Shown piece after piece: positions 1 through 6,656 of a DNA stretch of 10,305 nt (its first letter is position 1; each line of letters starts with the position of its first letter). The notes under the pieces were generated by a model. The model did not search any database. It had not been told where the DNA came from and worked only from the letters and a program-made list of their open reading frames with translations. Source of the DNA: Gp7-AA6 sp036395755 (GTDB taxonomy: Bacteria > Acidobacteriota > Thermoanaerobaculia > UBA5066 > Gp7-AA6); NCBI GenBank assembly GCA_036395755.1, contig DASWCZ010000038.1, forward strand, positions 1 through 10,305, written 5' to 3'. The position numbers were made by a program, and so were the translations under genes.

Positions 1-1622
1 AAGGCGGAGGAAGGGATCTCCTCGAGATCCCCCTTCAGCTCGTAGCCGAAGCTCTCGAGGACTTCGCGCAGGTCCGTCAGGCGGTCGGGATCGGGGCGAT
101 CGTGGACGCGGTAGATCGCCGGCTGTTTCGCGAACAGCAGCCGTTTCGCGACGGCCTCGTTGGCGGCCAGCATGAACTCCTCGATCAGACGGTGGGCGAC
201 GTTGCGCGATTCCGGGACGATCCCGACCACGAGCCCGGCGTCGTCGAGAACGACGTCCGCGTCGGGGAGGTCGAAGTCGATGGAGCCTCTCGCATCGCGC
301 CGCTGGCGGAGGAGGGCCGCGAGCTCACCCATGTCGCGGAAGTCCTCGAGAAGCGGGCCGTAGCGGTCTTTGTCGGCCGAAGTCGGGCGGCTCTCGAGGA
401 GCCGCGCAACCTCGGTATACGTCATGCGCTCCGAGCTGCGGATCACGCCCTTGACGAACTCGGCTGAGCAGACCTTTCCTTTCCGGTCGGTCTCGAGCTG
501 GGCGGAAAGGACGAGCCGGTCCACGCCGGGATTCAACGAGCAGAGGCCGTTCGAGAGTCGCTCCGGGAGCATCGGCAGCACGCGGCCCGGGAAGTACACG
601 CTCGTCCCTCTTGACCGCGCTTCGTCGTCGAGCGCGGTTCCTTCCCGGACGTAATGGGAAACGTCGGCGATGTGGACGCCGAGGCGGTAACCGGCGCCCG
701 TCTTCTCGACCTCGACCGCGTCGTCGAAGTCCTTCGCGGTCTCTCCATCGATCGTCACGATCCGGTGGTCGCGAAAGTCGCGCCGTCCGAGAAGATCCTC
801 CGTTCGCACGCGGATCGGAAAGCGCTCGGCCTCCGCCACGACCGGTTCGGGGAAGCGTGGGGGCAGTCCGTGCGAGCGCAGCACGATCTCGATGTCGACG
901 CCCGGCTCGCCGAGAAATCCGATCCGTTCCTCGACCACGCCGTGGGCGATCCGGCGGGCGTCGGGAAACGCCGTCAGCCGCGCCTCGACGATCTCCCCCT
1001 CGCGCGCGCCGTGGGTCTTGCCGTCGGCGATGCGGACGACGGCGTCGATCCGGGGGTCGTACGGGAGGACCTCGGCGCGCCCGTCGGACTTCTCGAACCG
1101 TCCGACGACGCGCTCTCGGGCACGGTCGAGGACGCGGACGACAGCGCCCGCGATCCGCTCGTCGCCGGCGTTGCGGCCGCGCGAGCGGGGACGCTCCTCG
1201 CGGGCGAGAACCGTGTCTCCGTCCATCGCGCCCTGCATTCCCGCGCGAGGAATGAAGAGGTCGGGTCCTCCGTCGACGAGGACGAATCCGAAGCCTTCCG
1301 GGCGGACCGTGATGCGGCCGGCCACCTGGTTCGTGAACTCGATTGCCGAATATTTCTCCCCGCGAACCCGCACGATTTCCCCGCGGCGTTCGAGGGAATC
1401 GAGAAGCCCGCGGAACGCCTCTTCGTCCCGATCGGGAACGTGGAGGTTCCGGGCGAGCTCCGTGAAAGAGAGGATCCGGGATCCCTTCCCGCGGAGCCGA
1501 TCGAGGATCTCGGAATCGCGCGGCAGCACCTGCGGCAGTGTATCCGACGCTTGCGATGCGACTTGCGAGCGCGATTCATCGATCGTTCCGGCGCGCGACG
1601 CCGCGCGAGGTCGTACGACCAA
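1..1622 (-). CDS. rnr: Ribonuclease R family 3'-5' exoribonuclease (partial, 3' end outside window)
   Basis: This would be a processive, hydrolytic 3'-5' exoribonuclease of the RNase II/R family, acting in the cytoplasm on structured RNA and in rRNA/tRNA quality control. The visible 540 codons read, in order: a winged-helix-like N-terminal domain (about residues 35-85), OB/cold-shock-like RNA-binding domains (about 90-270, including VRPEGFGFVLV), and the start of the RNB catalytic domain. The Mg-binding aspartate cluster is clear as DFDDA at residues 298-302, preceded by TIDGETAK, followed by GVHIADVSHYV and LPERLSNGLCSLNPG. The frame stays open to base 1, so the rest of RNB and any S1 domain lie outside. 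The start is uncertain: TTG at 1622 has AGGGA about 10 nt upstream, and an in-frame GTG lies at 1650; no early ATG exists. It is divergent from the gene at 1739. Family assignment is firm; RNase R rather than RNase II rests on the N-terminal winged-helix domain. Confidence 0.93.
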   Translation of the reverse strand, partial: MVVRPRAASRAGTIDESRSQVASQASDTLPQVLPRDSEILDRLRGKGSRILSFTELARNLHVPDRDEEAFRGLLDSLERRGEIVRVRGEKYSAIEFTNQVAGRITVRPEGFGFVLVDGGPDLFIPRAGMQGAMDGDTVLAREERPRSRGRNAGDERIAGAVVRVLDRARERVVGRFEKSDGRAEVLPYDPRIDAVVRIADGKTHGAREGEIVEARLTAFPDARRIAHGVVEERIGFLGEPGVDIEIVLRSHGLPPRFPEPVVAEAERFPIRVRTEDLLGRRDFRDHRIVTIDGETAKDFDDAVEVEKTGAGYRLGVHIADVSHYVREGTALDDEARSRGTSVYFPGRVLPMLPERLSNGLCSLNPGVDRLVLSAQLETDRKGKVCSAEFVKGVIRSSERMTYTEVARLLESRPTSADKDRYGPLLEDFRDMGELAALLRQRRDARGSIDFDLPDADVVLDDAGLVVGIVPESRNVAHRLIEEFMLAANEAVAKRLLFAKQPAIYRVHDRPDPDRLTDLREVLESFGYELKGDLEEIPSSA

Positions 1623-1738
1623 AACTAAAGGATCCCTAAAAGGAGTGGCCACGGGGCGCGCGAGTTGCAGGCTCGCGCCGGGGTCGCGACTTTTTGGCGG
1701 CGACCGGGATCGTGTCGCACTAACGAAAGGGAGGACTC
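1623..1738. promoter_or_regulatory. Divergent intergenic region with a hairpin
   Basis: This 116-bp spacer separates the divergent ribonuclease and TIGR03118-family genes, so it should hold promoters for both. It contains a perfect 7-bp inverted repeat, GCGCGAG (1658-1664) and CTCGCGC (1672-1678) around a TTGCAGG loop, and a GTCGCGAC palindrome (1683-1690) followed by TTTTT. The ribosome binding site of the plus-strand gene is AAAGGGAGG just before 1739. I cannot pick a convincing -35/-10 pair in either direction. Confidence 0.4.
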
Positions 1739-2779
1739 ATGCATCGTGGAAAAGTTTTTCTTGGAGCTTTACTCGTCTTCGCCGTATCGGTGGGTTTCGC
1801 GAGCGCCGCGCCGAAAAACAACTACCAGGCCACGATCCTCGTGTCGAACGAAGCGGACGAAGCGCCGGTCGTCGATCCCCTGCTCGTGAACGCATGGGGC
1901 ATCGCGGCGACCGACAGCAGCCCGTGGTGGGTCTCCAACAACGGAACGGGGACGTCCACGATCTACACCGGTGCCGGCGTCAAGCGGCCGCTCGAGGTCA
2001 TGGTTCCCGGCGCTCCCACCGGTATGGTCTCCTCCAGCAGCAGTCAGTTCCTCTTGAGCGATGGTGCGCCGGCGGTTTTCATGTGGGCGAGCGAGGATGG
2101 CACGATCTCCGGGTGGAACGGCGGGCTGACGCCCATTACCCAGGCGGTCGTCGTCTTTCCGACATCGGGGGTCGGCGACCCGAACTCGAATTACAAAGGC
2201 CTCGCCATCCACGGTGACACTCTGTACACCACGGATTTCGGCGAGTGTCAGGTCGAGACCATTGACGGCACATTCACGGAATTCGACTCCGCCGGTGGTT
2301 TCCAGGACAGCACGATTCCGGCCGGATACTGCCCCTTCGGAATCCAGGCCATCGGCGACTCGATCTTCGTCACCTACGCCTTGAAATCCGGGGCGGACGA
2401 CGTCGCGGGGCAGGGCCACGGTTTCGTGCGCGAGTTCGACACCGACGGCAATCTGGTCGCGGCCGTGGCCGACCGCGGTCAGTTGAACTCGCCCTGGGGC
2501 ATGGCGCAGGCGGCGTCGGATTTCGGGCGGTTCAGCGGCTGCCTTCTCGTCGGCAACTTCGGCGACGGCAGGATCAACGCCTTCTGCAAGGACGAGGAGG
2601 GGGAGTGGGGTTACGGCGGCCGGCTTCGGAGCGGCAAGCGCGACCTCGTCGTCGACGGACTGTGGGGCATCGGCTTCGGCAATGGCGCGAGCTCCGGGCC
2701 GACCAACACCCTGTATTTCGCCGCCGGTCCGGATGACGAGCAGAACGGCTATTTCGGCAAAATCGAGGTGGCGCAGTAG
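1739..2779 (+). CDS. Exported TIGR03118-family beta-propeller-like protein
   Basis: The 346-residue product starts with a typical Sec signal peptide: basic MHRGK, a hydrophobic stretch to about residue 20, and an ASA/AP cleavage site near residue 23. The mature part matches the TIGR03118 family as I recognise it: an early LLVNAWGIAATDSSPWWVSN, then YKGLAIHGDTLYTTDF, GQLNSPWGMAQAASDFG and a closing LWGIGFGNG...NTLYFAAGPDD. Repeated WG and TLY/LL strand patterns suggest a beta-propeller fold. Four cysteines in the mature part (ECQ, YCP, GCL, FCK) could form disulfides outside the cytoplasm. Some members carry a PEP-CTERM sorting signal; this one ends at KIEVAQ with no C-terminal anchor, so it is probably released or periplasmic. 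The biochemical role of the family is unknown. The ATG at 1739 is set by the strong GGGAGG 3-8 nt upstream. The next gene follows after 74 bp on the same strand with no terminator visible between, so co-transcription is likely. Confidence 0.88.
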   Translation: MHRGKVFLGALLVFAVSVGFASAAPKNNYQATILVSNEADEAPVVDPLLVNAWGIAATDSSPWWVSNNGTGTSTIYTGAGVKRPLEVMVPGAPTGMVSSSSSQFLLSDGAPAVFMWASEDGTISGWNGGLTPITQAVVVFPTSGVGDPNSNYKGLAIHGDTLYTTDFGECQVETIDGTFTEFDSAGGFQDSTIPAGYCPFGIQAIGDSIFVTYALKSGADDVAGQGHGFVREFDTDGNLVAAVADRGQLNSPWGMAQAASDFGRFSGCLLVGNFGDGRINAFCKDEEGEWGYGGRLRSGKRDLVVDGLWGIGFGNGASSGPTNTLYFAAGPDDEQNGYFGKIEVAQ

Positions 2780-2853
2780 AAGTTCCCGGGACGCGAGTCC
2801 GTACGAATTCGTCGCGCTGGCTCGCGTGCCCGACAAACTCAAAGGAGGCTGAC

Positions 2854-3291
2854 ATGTTCCGGCGCGCGCTTATGGTCGCTCTCGTTCTGGCAGGGACTCT
2901 CGGAACCGCCCGGGCCGCGAACTCGAACGGTTCCGGGGGAGACATGCCCGCCTTCTACGACGATCAGCTCTTCACGATCAATTTCAAGGAGCTTTCGTCG
3001 AACGCGGAGGTCGCAACCCTGCGGAGCAACCACTCGATCAACGTCATCTACATGTGCGACTCGTGTGAAGGCCTGATCTCGGGTGGGGACTTCGTCAGCG
3101 TCCTCGACGCCATCCAGGGCGACGGCTTCAACCCGCTCTGGCAGGAGGTCCAGGTCATGTTCAACGCCGGCTTCACGCCGCGCCAGCTGACCTCGGATAC
3201 CGACATCCTGGCCGCCGCGCAGGCAGGAGAGATCACATTGATACCGACGAACGAGGTCTATCGCTGCAGCGTGGTCGGTCCGAAGAAGTAG
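2854..3291 (+). CDS. Small exported protein of unknown function with CxxC motif
   Basis: The product has 145 residues and I do not recognise its family with certainty. It begins with a clear Sec signal peptide (MFRR, hydrophobic LMVALVLAGTLG, cleavage after ARA near residue 21). The mature protein of about 124 residues starts with a Gly/Ser/Asn-rich stretch, then MPAFYDDQLFTINFKEL, and has a C68-D-S-C71 motif and a single later Cys138 in EVYRCSVVG. C-x-x-C in an exported protein could be a disulfide, a metal site or a haem-independent redox motif; there is no CxxCH, so it is not a c-type haem site. No membrane anchor or lipobox is seen. The start is fixed by a near-perfect AAAGGAGG (2841-2848) 5 nt before the ATG. 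It probably forms a two-gene unit with the upstream TIGR03118-family gene, suggesting a shared extracytoplasmic role, which is inference. Confidence 0.8.
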   Translation: MFRRALMVALVLAGTLGTARAANSNGSGGDMPAFYDDQLFTINFKELSSNAEVATLRSNHSINVIYMCDSCEGLISGGDFVSVLDAIQGDGFNPLWQEVQVMFNAGFTPRQLTSDTDILAAAQAGEITLIPTNEVYRCSVVGPKK

Positions 3292-3323
3292 TGTTCGACG
3301 GTATGCGGGCCTAGCACTGAGGC

Positions 3324-3359
3324 GGGTGCAGGCCCGCCGGGCCTGTCCCCGCAACATTC
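3324..3359. repeat. REP-like palindromic repeat, copy 1
   Basis: This is the first of two 36-bp units that match at 33 of 36 positions. Its core CAGGCCCGCCGGGCCTG (3329-3345) is an 8-bp perfect inverted repeat around one base, able to form a very stable hairpin, followed by TCCCCGCAACATTC. An alternative stem is possible between GCGGGCCT at 3305-3312 and AGGCCCGC at 3330-3337. The unit lies between convergent genes, the usual place for repetitive extragenic palindromes and where a bidirectional transcription stop would be useful. There is no T-tract typical of an intrinsic terminator. Confidence 0.7.
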
Positions 3360-3365
3360 ACCGGG

Positions 3366-3401
3366 GGGTGCAGGCCCGCAGGACCTGTCCCCGCGACATT
3401 C
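3366..3401. repeat. REP-like palindromic repeat, copy 2
   Basis: This second 36-bp unit lies 42 bp after the first in the same orientation. Its core is degenerate: CAGGCCCGCAGGACCTG keeps the outer four pairs but has two mismatches in the stem. The two copies differ only at three positions, two of them in the palindrome. The stop codon of the sulfite reductase gene follows at 3408-3410, so the operon transcript runs straight into this unit. Confidence 0.7.
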
Positions 3402-3407
3402 TCTTGG

Positions 3408-5255
3408 TCAGACGGCGCACTCTCCTTCTTTCGTCTCCATCCGGTACTGCGAGTCCTCCCCGAGATCCACGTAGTCCGTGGGCTGAGCGTCCCCTGCGGT
3501 GATCCCCTCCAGATCCAGGAGACGCTCTCTCACCCGCGCGATATCCGCGCGGCGGAAGAAGGCGGTCGCCGTCTCTCCATCGGACCGCTCCGCGCTGTAG
3601 AGGTCCACGAGCCGGTCGATCGCCTCGGTCATTCTCCGAGCCGGAATTCTCGCCACGGTCTTCCCGAACTGCGCTCCGCGGTCGTCCACCGCGCCTCCGA
3701 CCATCACCAGGTACTGGGGAATGACCCGGTCTCCCAGGCGGCGCGTGCTCCCCTGGAACCCGATCCCGGCGACGTGGTGGCGGCCGCACCCGTTCGGGCA
3801 GCCGCTCACCTTGATCTGAAGGTCGGGCGCCGCGGCCACGAGGTCGGGGCGGGACCGGAGGTGTTCGCCCAGGAACCGGCCCAGCCCGCGCGACTGCGTG
3901 ACGGCGAGCCGGCAGGATTCCGCCCCCGGGCAGCTCGTGACGTCGGCGATGGTCATTGCGTCGGGTAGCCCGAGGCCGCTCGCTGCCAGCCGGCGGTAGA
4001 GATCAGGGACCTCCGCGACGCGCACCCAGCGCAGGAGGAGATCCTGCTCGGCCGTGACCCACGCGGAACCGTCGCCGTAAGAAAGAGCCAGGTCCGCGAG
4101 GACGCGCATCTGCTCCCCGGTGACATCGCCCAGGGGGACCGTCACCACCACCATGGCGTAGCCCGGCTGCTTCTGCGGCTTCACGTTGGTCCGCCTCCAA
4201 TGCGAGAAGTCGCCGTTCATCGTCGGAAGGAAGGAACGAATGGGCGGGGCGATGCCGGGCCCTTTGGTCTTCGAGGCGTTGGCGCGCGCGCTCGCCATCG
4301 CAACGGAAGGAGGCGACGGCCGGTCCCACGCCGGCGCATCTTCGACGGGTGGCCGCTCCGGATCGAATGGGAGCCGCGCGCCCCCTTCGGCGCGGAACTC
4401 CGCGAGCGCTCTCTCGAACTCCGCCTTCCAGGCATCCCAGCCGAGCTCCTTCATCAGGAACTTCATCCGGTTGCGGTTCTTGTGTTCCCGATCGCCGTTT
4501 CGGTGGAAGACCCGGAGGACGGCTTCGGCGACGTTGAGGACCTCGCCGGCCGGCAGAAAGTCGTAGAGAAGCGAGCCGGAGCGGCAGAGATTGGAGGTCC
4601 CCCCGCCGACCGTCACGCGGAAGCCGCGGCGCGAGATTCCGTCGACTTCGCTCGTTGCCGCGCGCCACCCGATGTCGTGGATGGGCGTCAGCGCATGGTC
4701 CTCGGCGCACCCCTCCCACGCGATCTTGAACTTCCTCGGCAGCGCCGCGCTCAAGGGATGCCGCAGTAGGTAGCGCGTCAACGCCTCCGCATACGGCATT
4801 GGATCGAAGACTTCGTCCAAGGCCACGCCGCCGTAAGCGCATGCCGTGATGTTGCGGACGGAGTTGCCGCACGCCTCGCGCGTGGTCAAGCCCGCCTCGG
4901 CGAGTCGCCGCATCGCGGGCTCGACGTCGTGCAGCTTCATGAAGTGAAATTGGACGTTCTGACGCGTGGTGATGTGGCCGAAGCCCCGCGAATAGTCTTC
5001 CGCGACGTCGGCCAGGGCGAACAGCTGGTCGGCGCTCAACGATCCCTGCGGGATCTTGACCCGAAGCATCTGGAAGTCCCCTTCCTGACGCTGGCCGTAG
5101 GTTCCCCGGACCAGGCGATACGCCCTCCACTGGTCCGGCGTCAATTCGCCGCGCTCGAACTTCTCGAGCGTCTCCACGAACTCGTCAATCTCGGCCTCGT
5201 TCGCGAACGAGAGCCGCGACCGGCCCAGAGTTTTCGGATCGTCGACGGCTGCCAT
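3408..5255 (-). CDS. Siroheme [4Fe-4S] sulfite (or nitrite) reductase, ferredoxin type
   Basis: The 615-residue protein catalyses the six-electron reduction of sulfite to sulfide (or nitrite to ammonia) in the cytoplasm. It has the duplicated NIR_SIR layout: a ferredoxin-like half domain (about 45-110), a siroheme-binding domain with TTREACGNSVRNITAC, an Ala/Pro-rich linker (about 300-335), a second half domain (PQKQPGYAMVVVTVPLGDV), and the cluster domain. The [4Fe-4S]-siroheme ligands are C442-x5-C448 in TSCPGAESC and C486-x3-C490 in SGCPNGCG. Length fits ferredoxin-dependent members. No CysJ-like flavoprotein or ferredoxin gene is in the window, so the electron donor must be encoded elsewhere. 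Sequence alone does not separate sulfite from nitrite reductase; the operon with cysH, sat-cysC and siroheme genes makes sulfite the likely substrate. The start ATG at 5255 follows GAGGAG by 6 nt; that site abuts the previous gene's stop and the gap is only 10 nt, so translation is probably coupled. It is the last gene of the operon. Confidence 0.93.
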   Translation of the reverse strand: MAAVDDPKTLGRSRLSFANEAEIDEFVETLEKFERGELTPDQWRAYRLVRGTYGQRQEGDFQMLRVKIPQGSLSADQLFALADVAEDYSRGFGHITTRQNVQFHFMKLHDVEPAMRRLAEAGLTTREACGNSVRNITACAYGGVALDEVFDPMPYAEALTRYLLRHPLSAALPRKFKIAWEGCAEDHALTPIHDIGWRAATSEVDGISRRGFRVTVGGGTSNLCRSGSLLYDFLPAGEVLNVAEAVLRVFHRNGDREHKNRNRMKFLMKELGWDAWKAEFERALAEFRAEGGARLPFDPERPPVEDAPAWDRPSPPSVAMASARANASKTKGPGIAPPIRSFLPTMNGDFSHWRRTNVKPQKQPGYAMVVVTVPLGDVTGEQMRVLADLALSYGDGSAWVTAEQDLLLRWVRVAEVPDLYRRLAASGLGLPDAMTIADVTSCPGAESCRLAVTQSRGLGRFLGEHLRSRPDLVAAAPDLQIKVSGCPNGCGRHHVAGIGFQGSTRRLGDRVIPQYLVMVGGAVDDRGAQFGKTVARIPARRMTEAIDRLVDLYSAERSDGETATAFFRRADIARVRERLLDLEGITAGDAQPTDYVDLGEDSQYRMETKEGECAV

Positions 5256-5265
5256 GGGTTTCTCC

Positions 5266-6042
5266 TCAGGATTGTCCGTGGCCGGCAGCCACGGTCGAGC
5301 AAACGGAGTCCGGAACCTGTGCGATCGTCGCGGCGAGCGAGACGACCGCGCCGATGACGAGGGTGCCCGGCGCCTCCCGGCGGTCTTCCGGCAGCTCCAC
5401 CGTTCCGAGCGCCTCCAGCGCTCCCGTCCACGCGAAGGACTCTGGAGTCGACGCGGCGAGAAGGATCGCGGCGGGAGTCGTCTTCGGCCAGCCCCGCCCG
5501 AGCAGCAGCGCCGCGACGGCCGCGCGCGACGCGAGGCCCATCAGAACGACGAGGGTCGCGCAGTTGGGCTCGATCGAGCCGAGAATCGGCCGATAGGCCG
5601 CTTCGGAGTGGCCCGATAACACGACGAAACCGGAGGCGAGGCCGCGGTGCGTGACCGGTATTCCCGCGAGGGCCGGCGCCGCGATCGCCGAGGAGATCCC
5701 CGGCACGACCTCGAAGGGAATGCCCGCGGCCGCGAGCGCCAGAGCCTCCTCACCTCCGCGCCCCAAGAGGAATGGATCGCCGCACTTCAGGCGCACAACG
5801 CGCTTGCCGCGGCGCGCGGAGCGGATCATCAGCCCGTGAATCGTCTCCTGCCGGATCGCATCCCGGCGAGCGCGTTTGCCCACGAAGAACCACTGCGCCT
5901 GCGGCGCGAGCTCCAGCGCTTCTGGAGCGACGAGAGCGTCGTAGAGGACGAGGTCCGCCTGAGCCAGCCGGCGCACTGCCTTCTGGGTCAGGAGGTCGGG
6001 ATCTCCCGGCCCCGCGCCGACCAGCGACACGAATCCCGTCAT
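5266..6042 (-). CDS. cobA: Uroporphyrinogen-III C-methyltransferase (SUMT)
   Basis: This enzyme uses two SAM molecules to methylate uroporphyrinogen III at C2 and C7, giving precorrin-2, the branch point to siroheme and cobalamin. The 258-residue product has the tetrapyrrole methylase signature early (VGAGPGDPDLLT, residues 7-18), then KCGDPFLLGRGGEEA, VVPGISSAIAAPALAGIPVTHR and VVLMG, all in the order and length of stand-alone SUMT (about 250-280 residues). Although the reading frame is open upstream to 6201, the real start is the ATG at 6042: the methylase signature begins just after it, and it overlaps the upstream stop codon as ATGA. Together with the preceding gene it replaces the fused CysG of enterobacteria. 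In this operon its product should serve siroheme for the sulfite reductase encoded next. Confidence 0.95.
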   Translation of the reverse strand: MTGFVSLVGAGPGDPDLLTQKAVRRLAQADLVLYDALVAPEALELAPQAQWFFVGKRARRDAIRQETIHGLMIRSARRGKRVVRLKCGDPFLLGRGGEEALALAAAGIPFEVVPGISSAIAAPALAGIPVTHRGLASGFVVLSGHSEAAYRPILGSIEPNCATLVVLMGLASRAAVAALLLGRGWPKTTPAAILLAASTPESFAWTGALEALGTVELPEDRREAPGTLVIGAVVSLAATIAQVPDSVCSTVAAGHGQS

Positions 6043-6656
6043 CGCGGGGTTTTCCCGATTTCGCCCGCGCCGTTCAACGGGTGGACCCCCCGGCGCAGGT
6101 AGAGCCGGTTGAGCGCGGCCAGCAGCAGCGGACGACGATCCGGCATCGGAATGCCGCTTCGCCGCAGGAGGTGGGTTTGGTCGCTCGCCTCCCGCAACCA
6201 CGTTTCCATCTCAGTGGGGATCAACTCTTCCAGCCCTTCTCGAATCAGGCCGGCCAGCGCCGGGGCCTCGCCGTTGGTCGAGATGGCCACGGTCAGGCGG
6301 CCGCGACGGAGAACGCCTCCTGCGTAGGCGCTCGCGCTCGGGGGATCGTCCACCGCGTTCACGAAAACTCGCCGCTCCTCCGCGGCAGACGCGACGCGAC
6401 GGTTCACTGCAGGCGTCGCTGCGGCCACGGCGAACCAGGCGCCGTCCAGGTCGTTCGCCTCGAAACCGCGCCTCCGAAGCGTCACGTCGGGCCGTTCGAT
6501 CTCGGCACGAATTTGAGGAGCGACGACTGTCACTCGAGCGCCGACGCGGAGAAGGCCGTCGAGCTTCGAGGCCGCGACCTTCCCACCGCCCACCAGGACG
6601 ACCGGACGGCCCGTGAGCTTCAAGAAGATCGGGAACACCGGCGCTTCCGGCCTCAT
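6039..6656 (-). CDS. Precorrin-2 dehydrogenase / sirohydrochlorin ferrochelatase (CysG-N / Met8-like)
   Basis: This protein oxidises precorrin-2 to sirohydrochlorin with NAD+ and, in bifunctional members, inserts Fe2+ to give siroheme. The 205-residue product starts with FPIFLKLTGRPVVLVGGGKVAASK, a Rossmann nucleotide-binding loop (GGGKVA at 23-28). It has the VNAVD segment with Asp103, at the position of the Asp that serves dehydrogenase and chelatase in Salmonella CysG, and then AISTNGEAPALAGLIRE and a helical C-terminus. It lacks the methylase half, which is the next gene. The start is the ATG at 6656, with GGGGAGG seven nt upstream and an ATGA overlap with the stop of sat-cysC; a TTG six codons upstream is unlikely. 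Whether it chelates iron as well as dehydrogenating is not decided by the sequence, but no other ferrochelatase is present in the operon. Confidence 0.92.
   Translation of the reverse strand: MRPEAPVFPIFLKLTGRPVVLVGGGKVAASKLDGLLRVGARVTVVAPQIRAEIERPDVTLRRRGFEANDLDGAWFAVAAATPAVNRRVASAAEERRVFVNAVDDPPSASAYAGGVLRRGRLTVAISTNGEAPALAGLIREGLEELIPTEMETWLREASDQTHLLRRSGIPMPDRRPLLLAALNRLYLRRGVHPLNGAGEIGKTPR

Noticed and set aside
654..1628. Long plus-strand open frame of 324 codons, and another of 441 codons at 892-2217
   Set aside because: They lie antisense to the ribonuclease and across the start of the TIGR03118-family gene; their Asp/Arg-rich composition is a shadow of GC-rich coding sequence and no family is recognisable.
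1769..2842. Minus-strand open frame of 357 codons
   Set aside because: It is antisense to the TIGR03118-family gene, which has a signal peptide and a strong ribosome binding site.
3324..3401. CRISPR array
   Set aside because: There are only two units with a 6-bp gap, a palindromic core and no spacer of normal length, so they are REP-like repeats.
6043..6201. N-terminal extension of the SUMT gene to 6201
   Set aside because: The extension is Pro/Ala/Arg-rich, overlaps the upstream gene deeply, and the methylase signature begins right after the ATG at 6042, which overlaps the upstream stop as ATGA.
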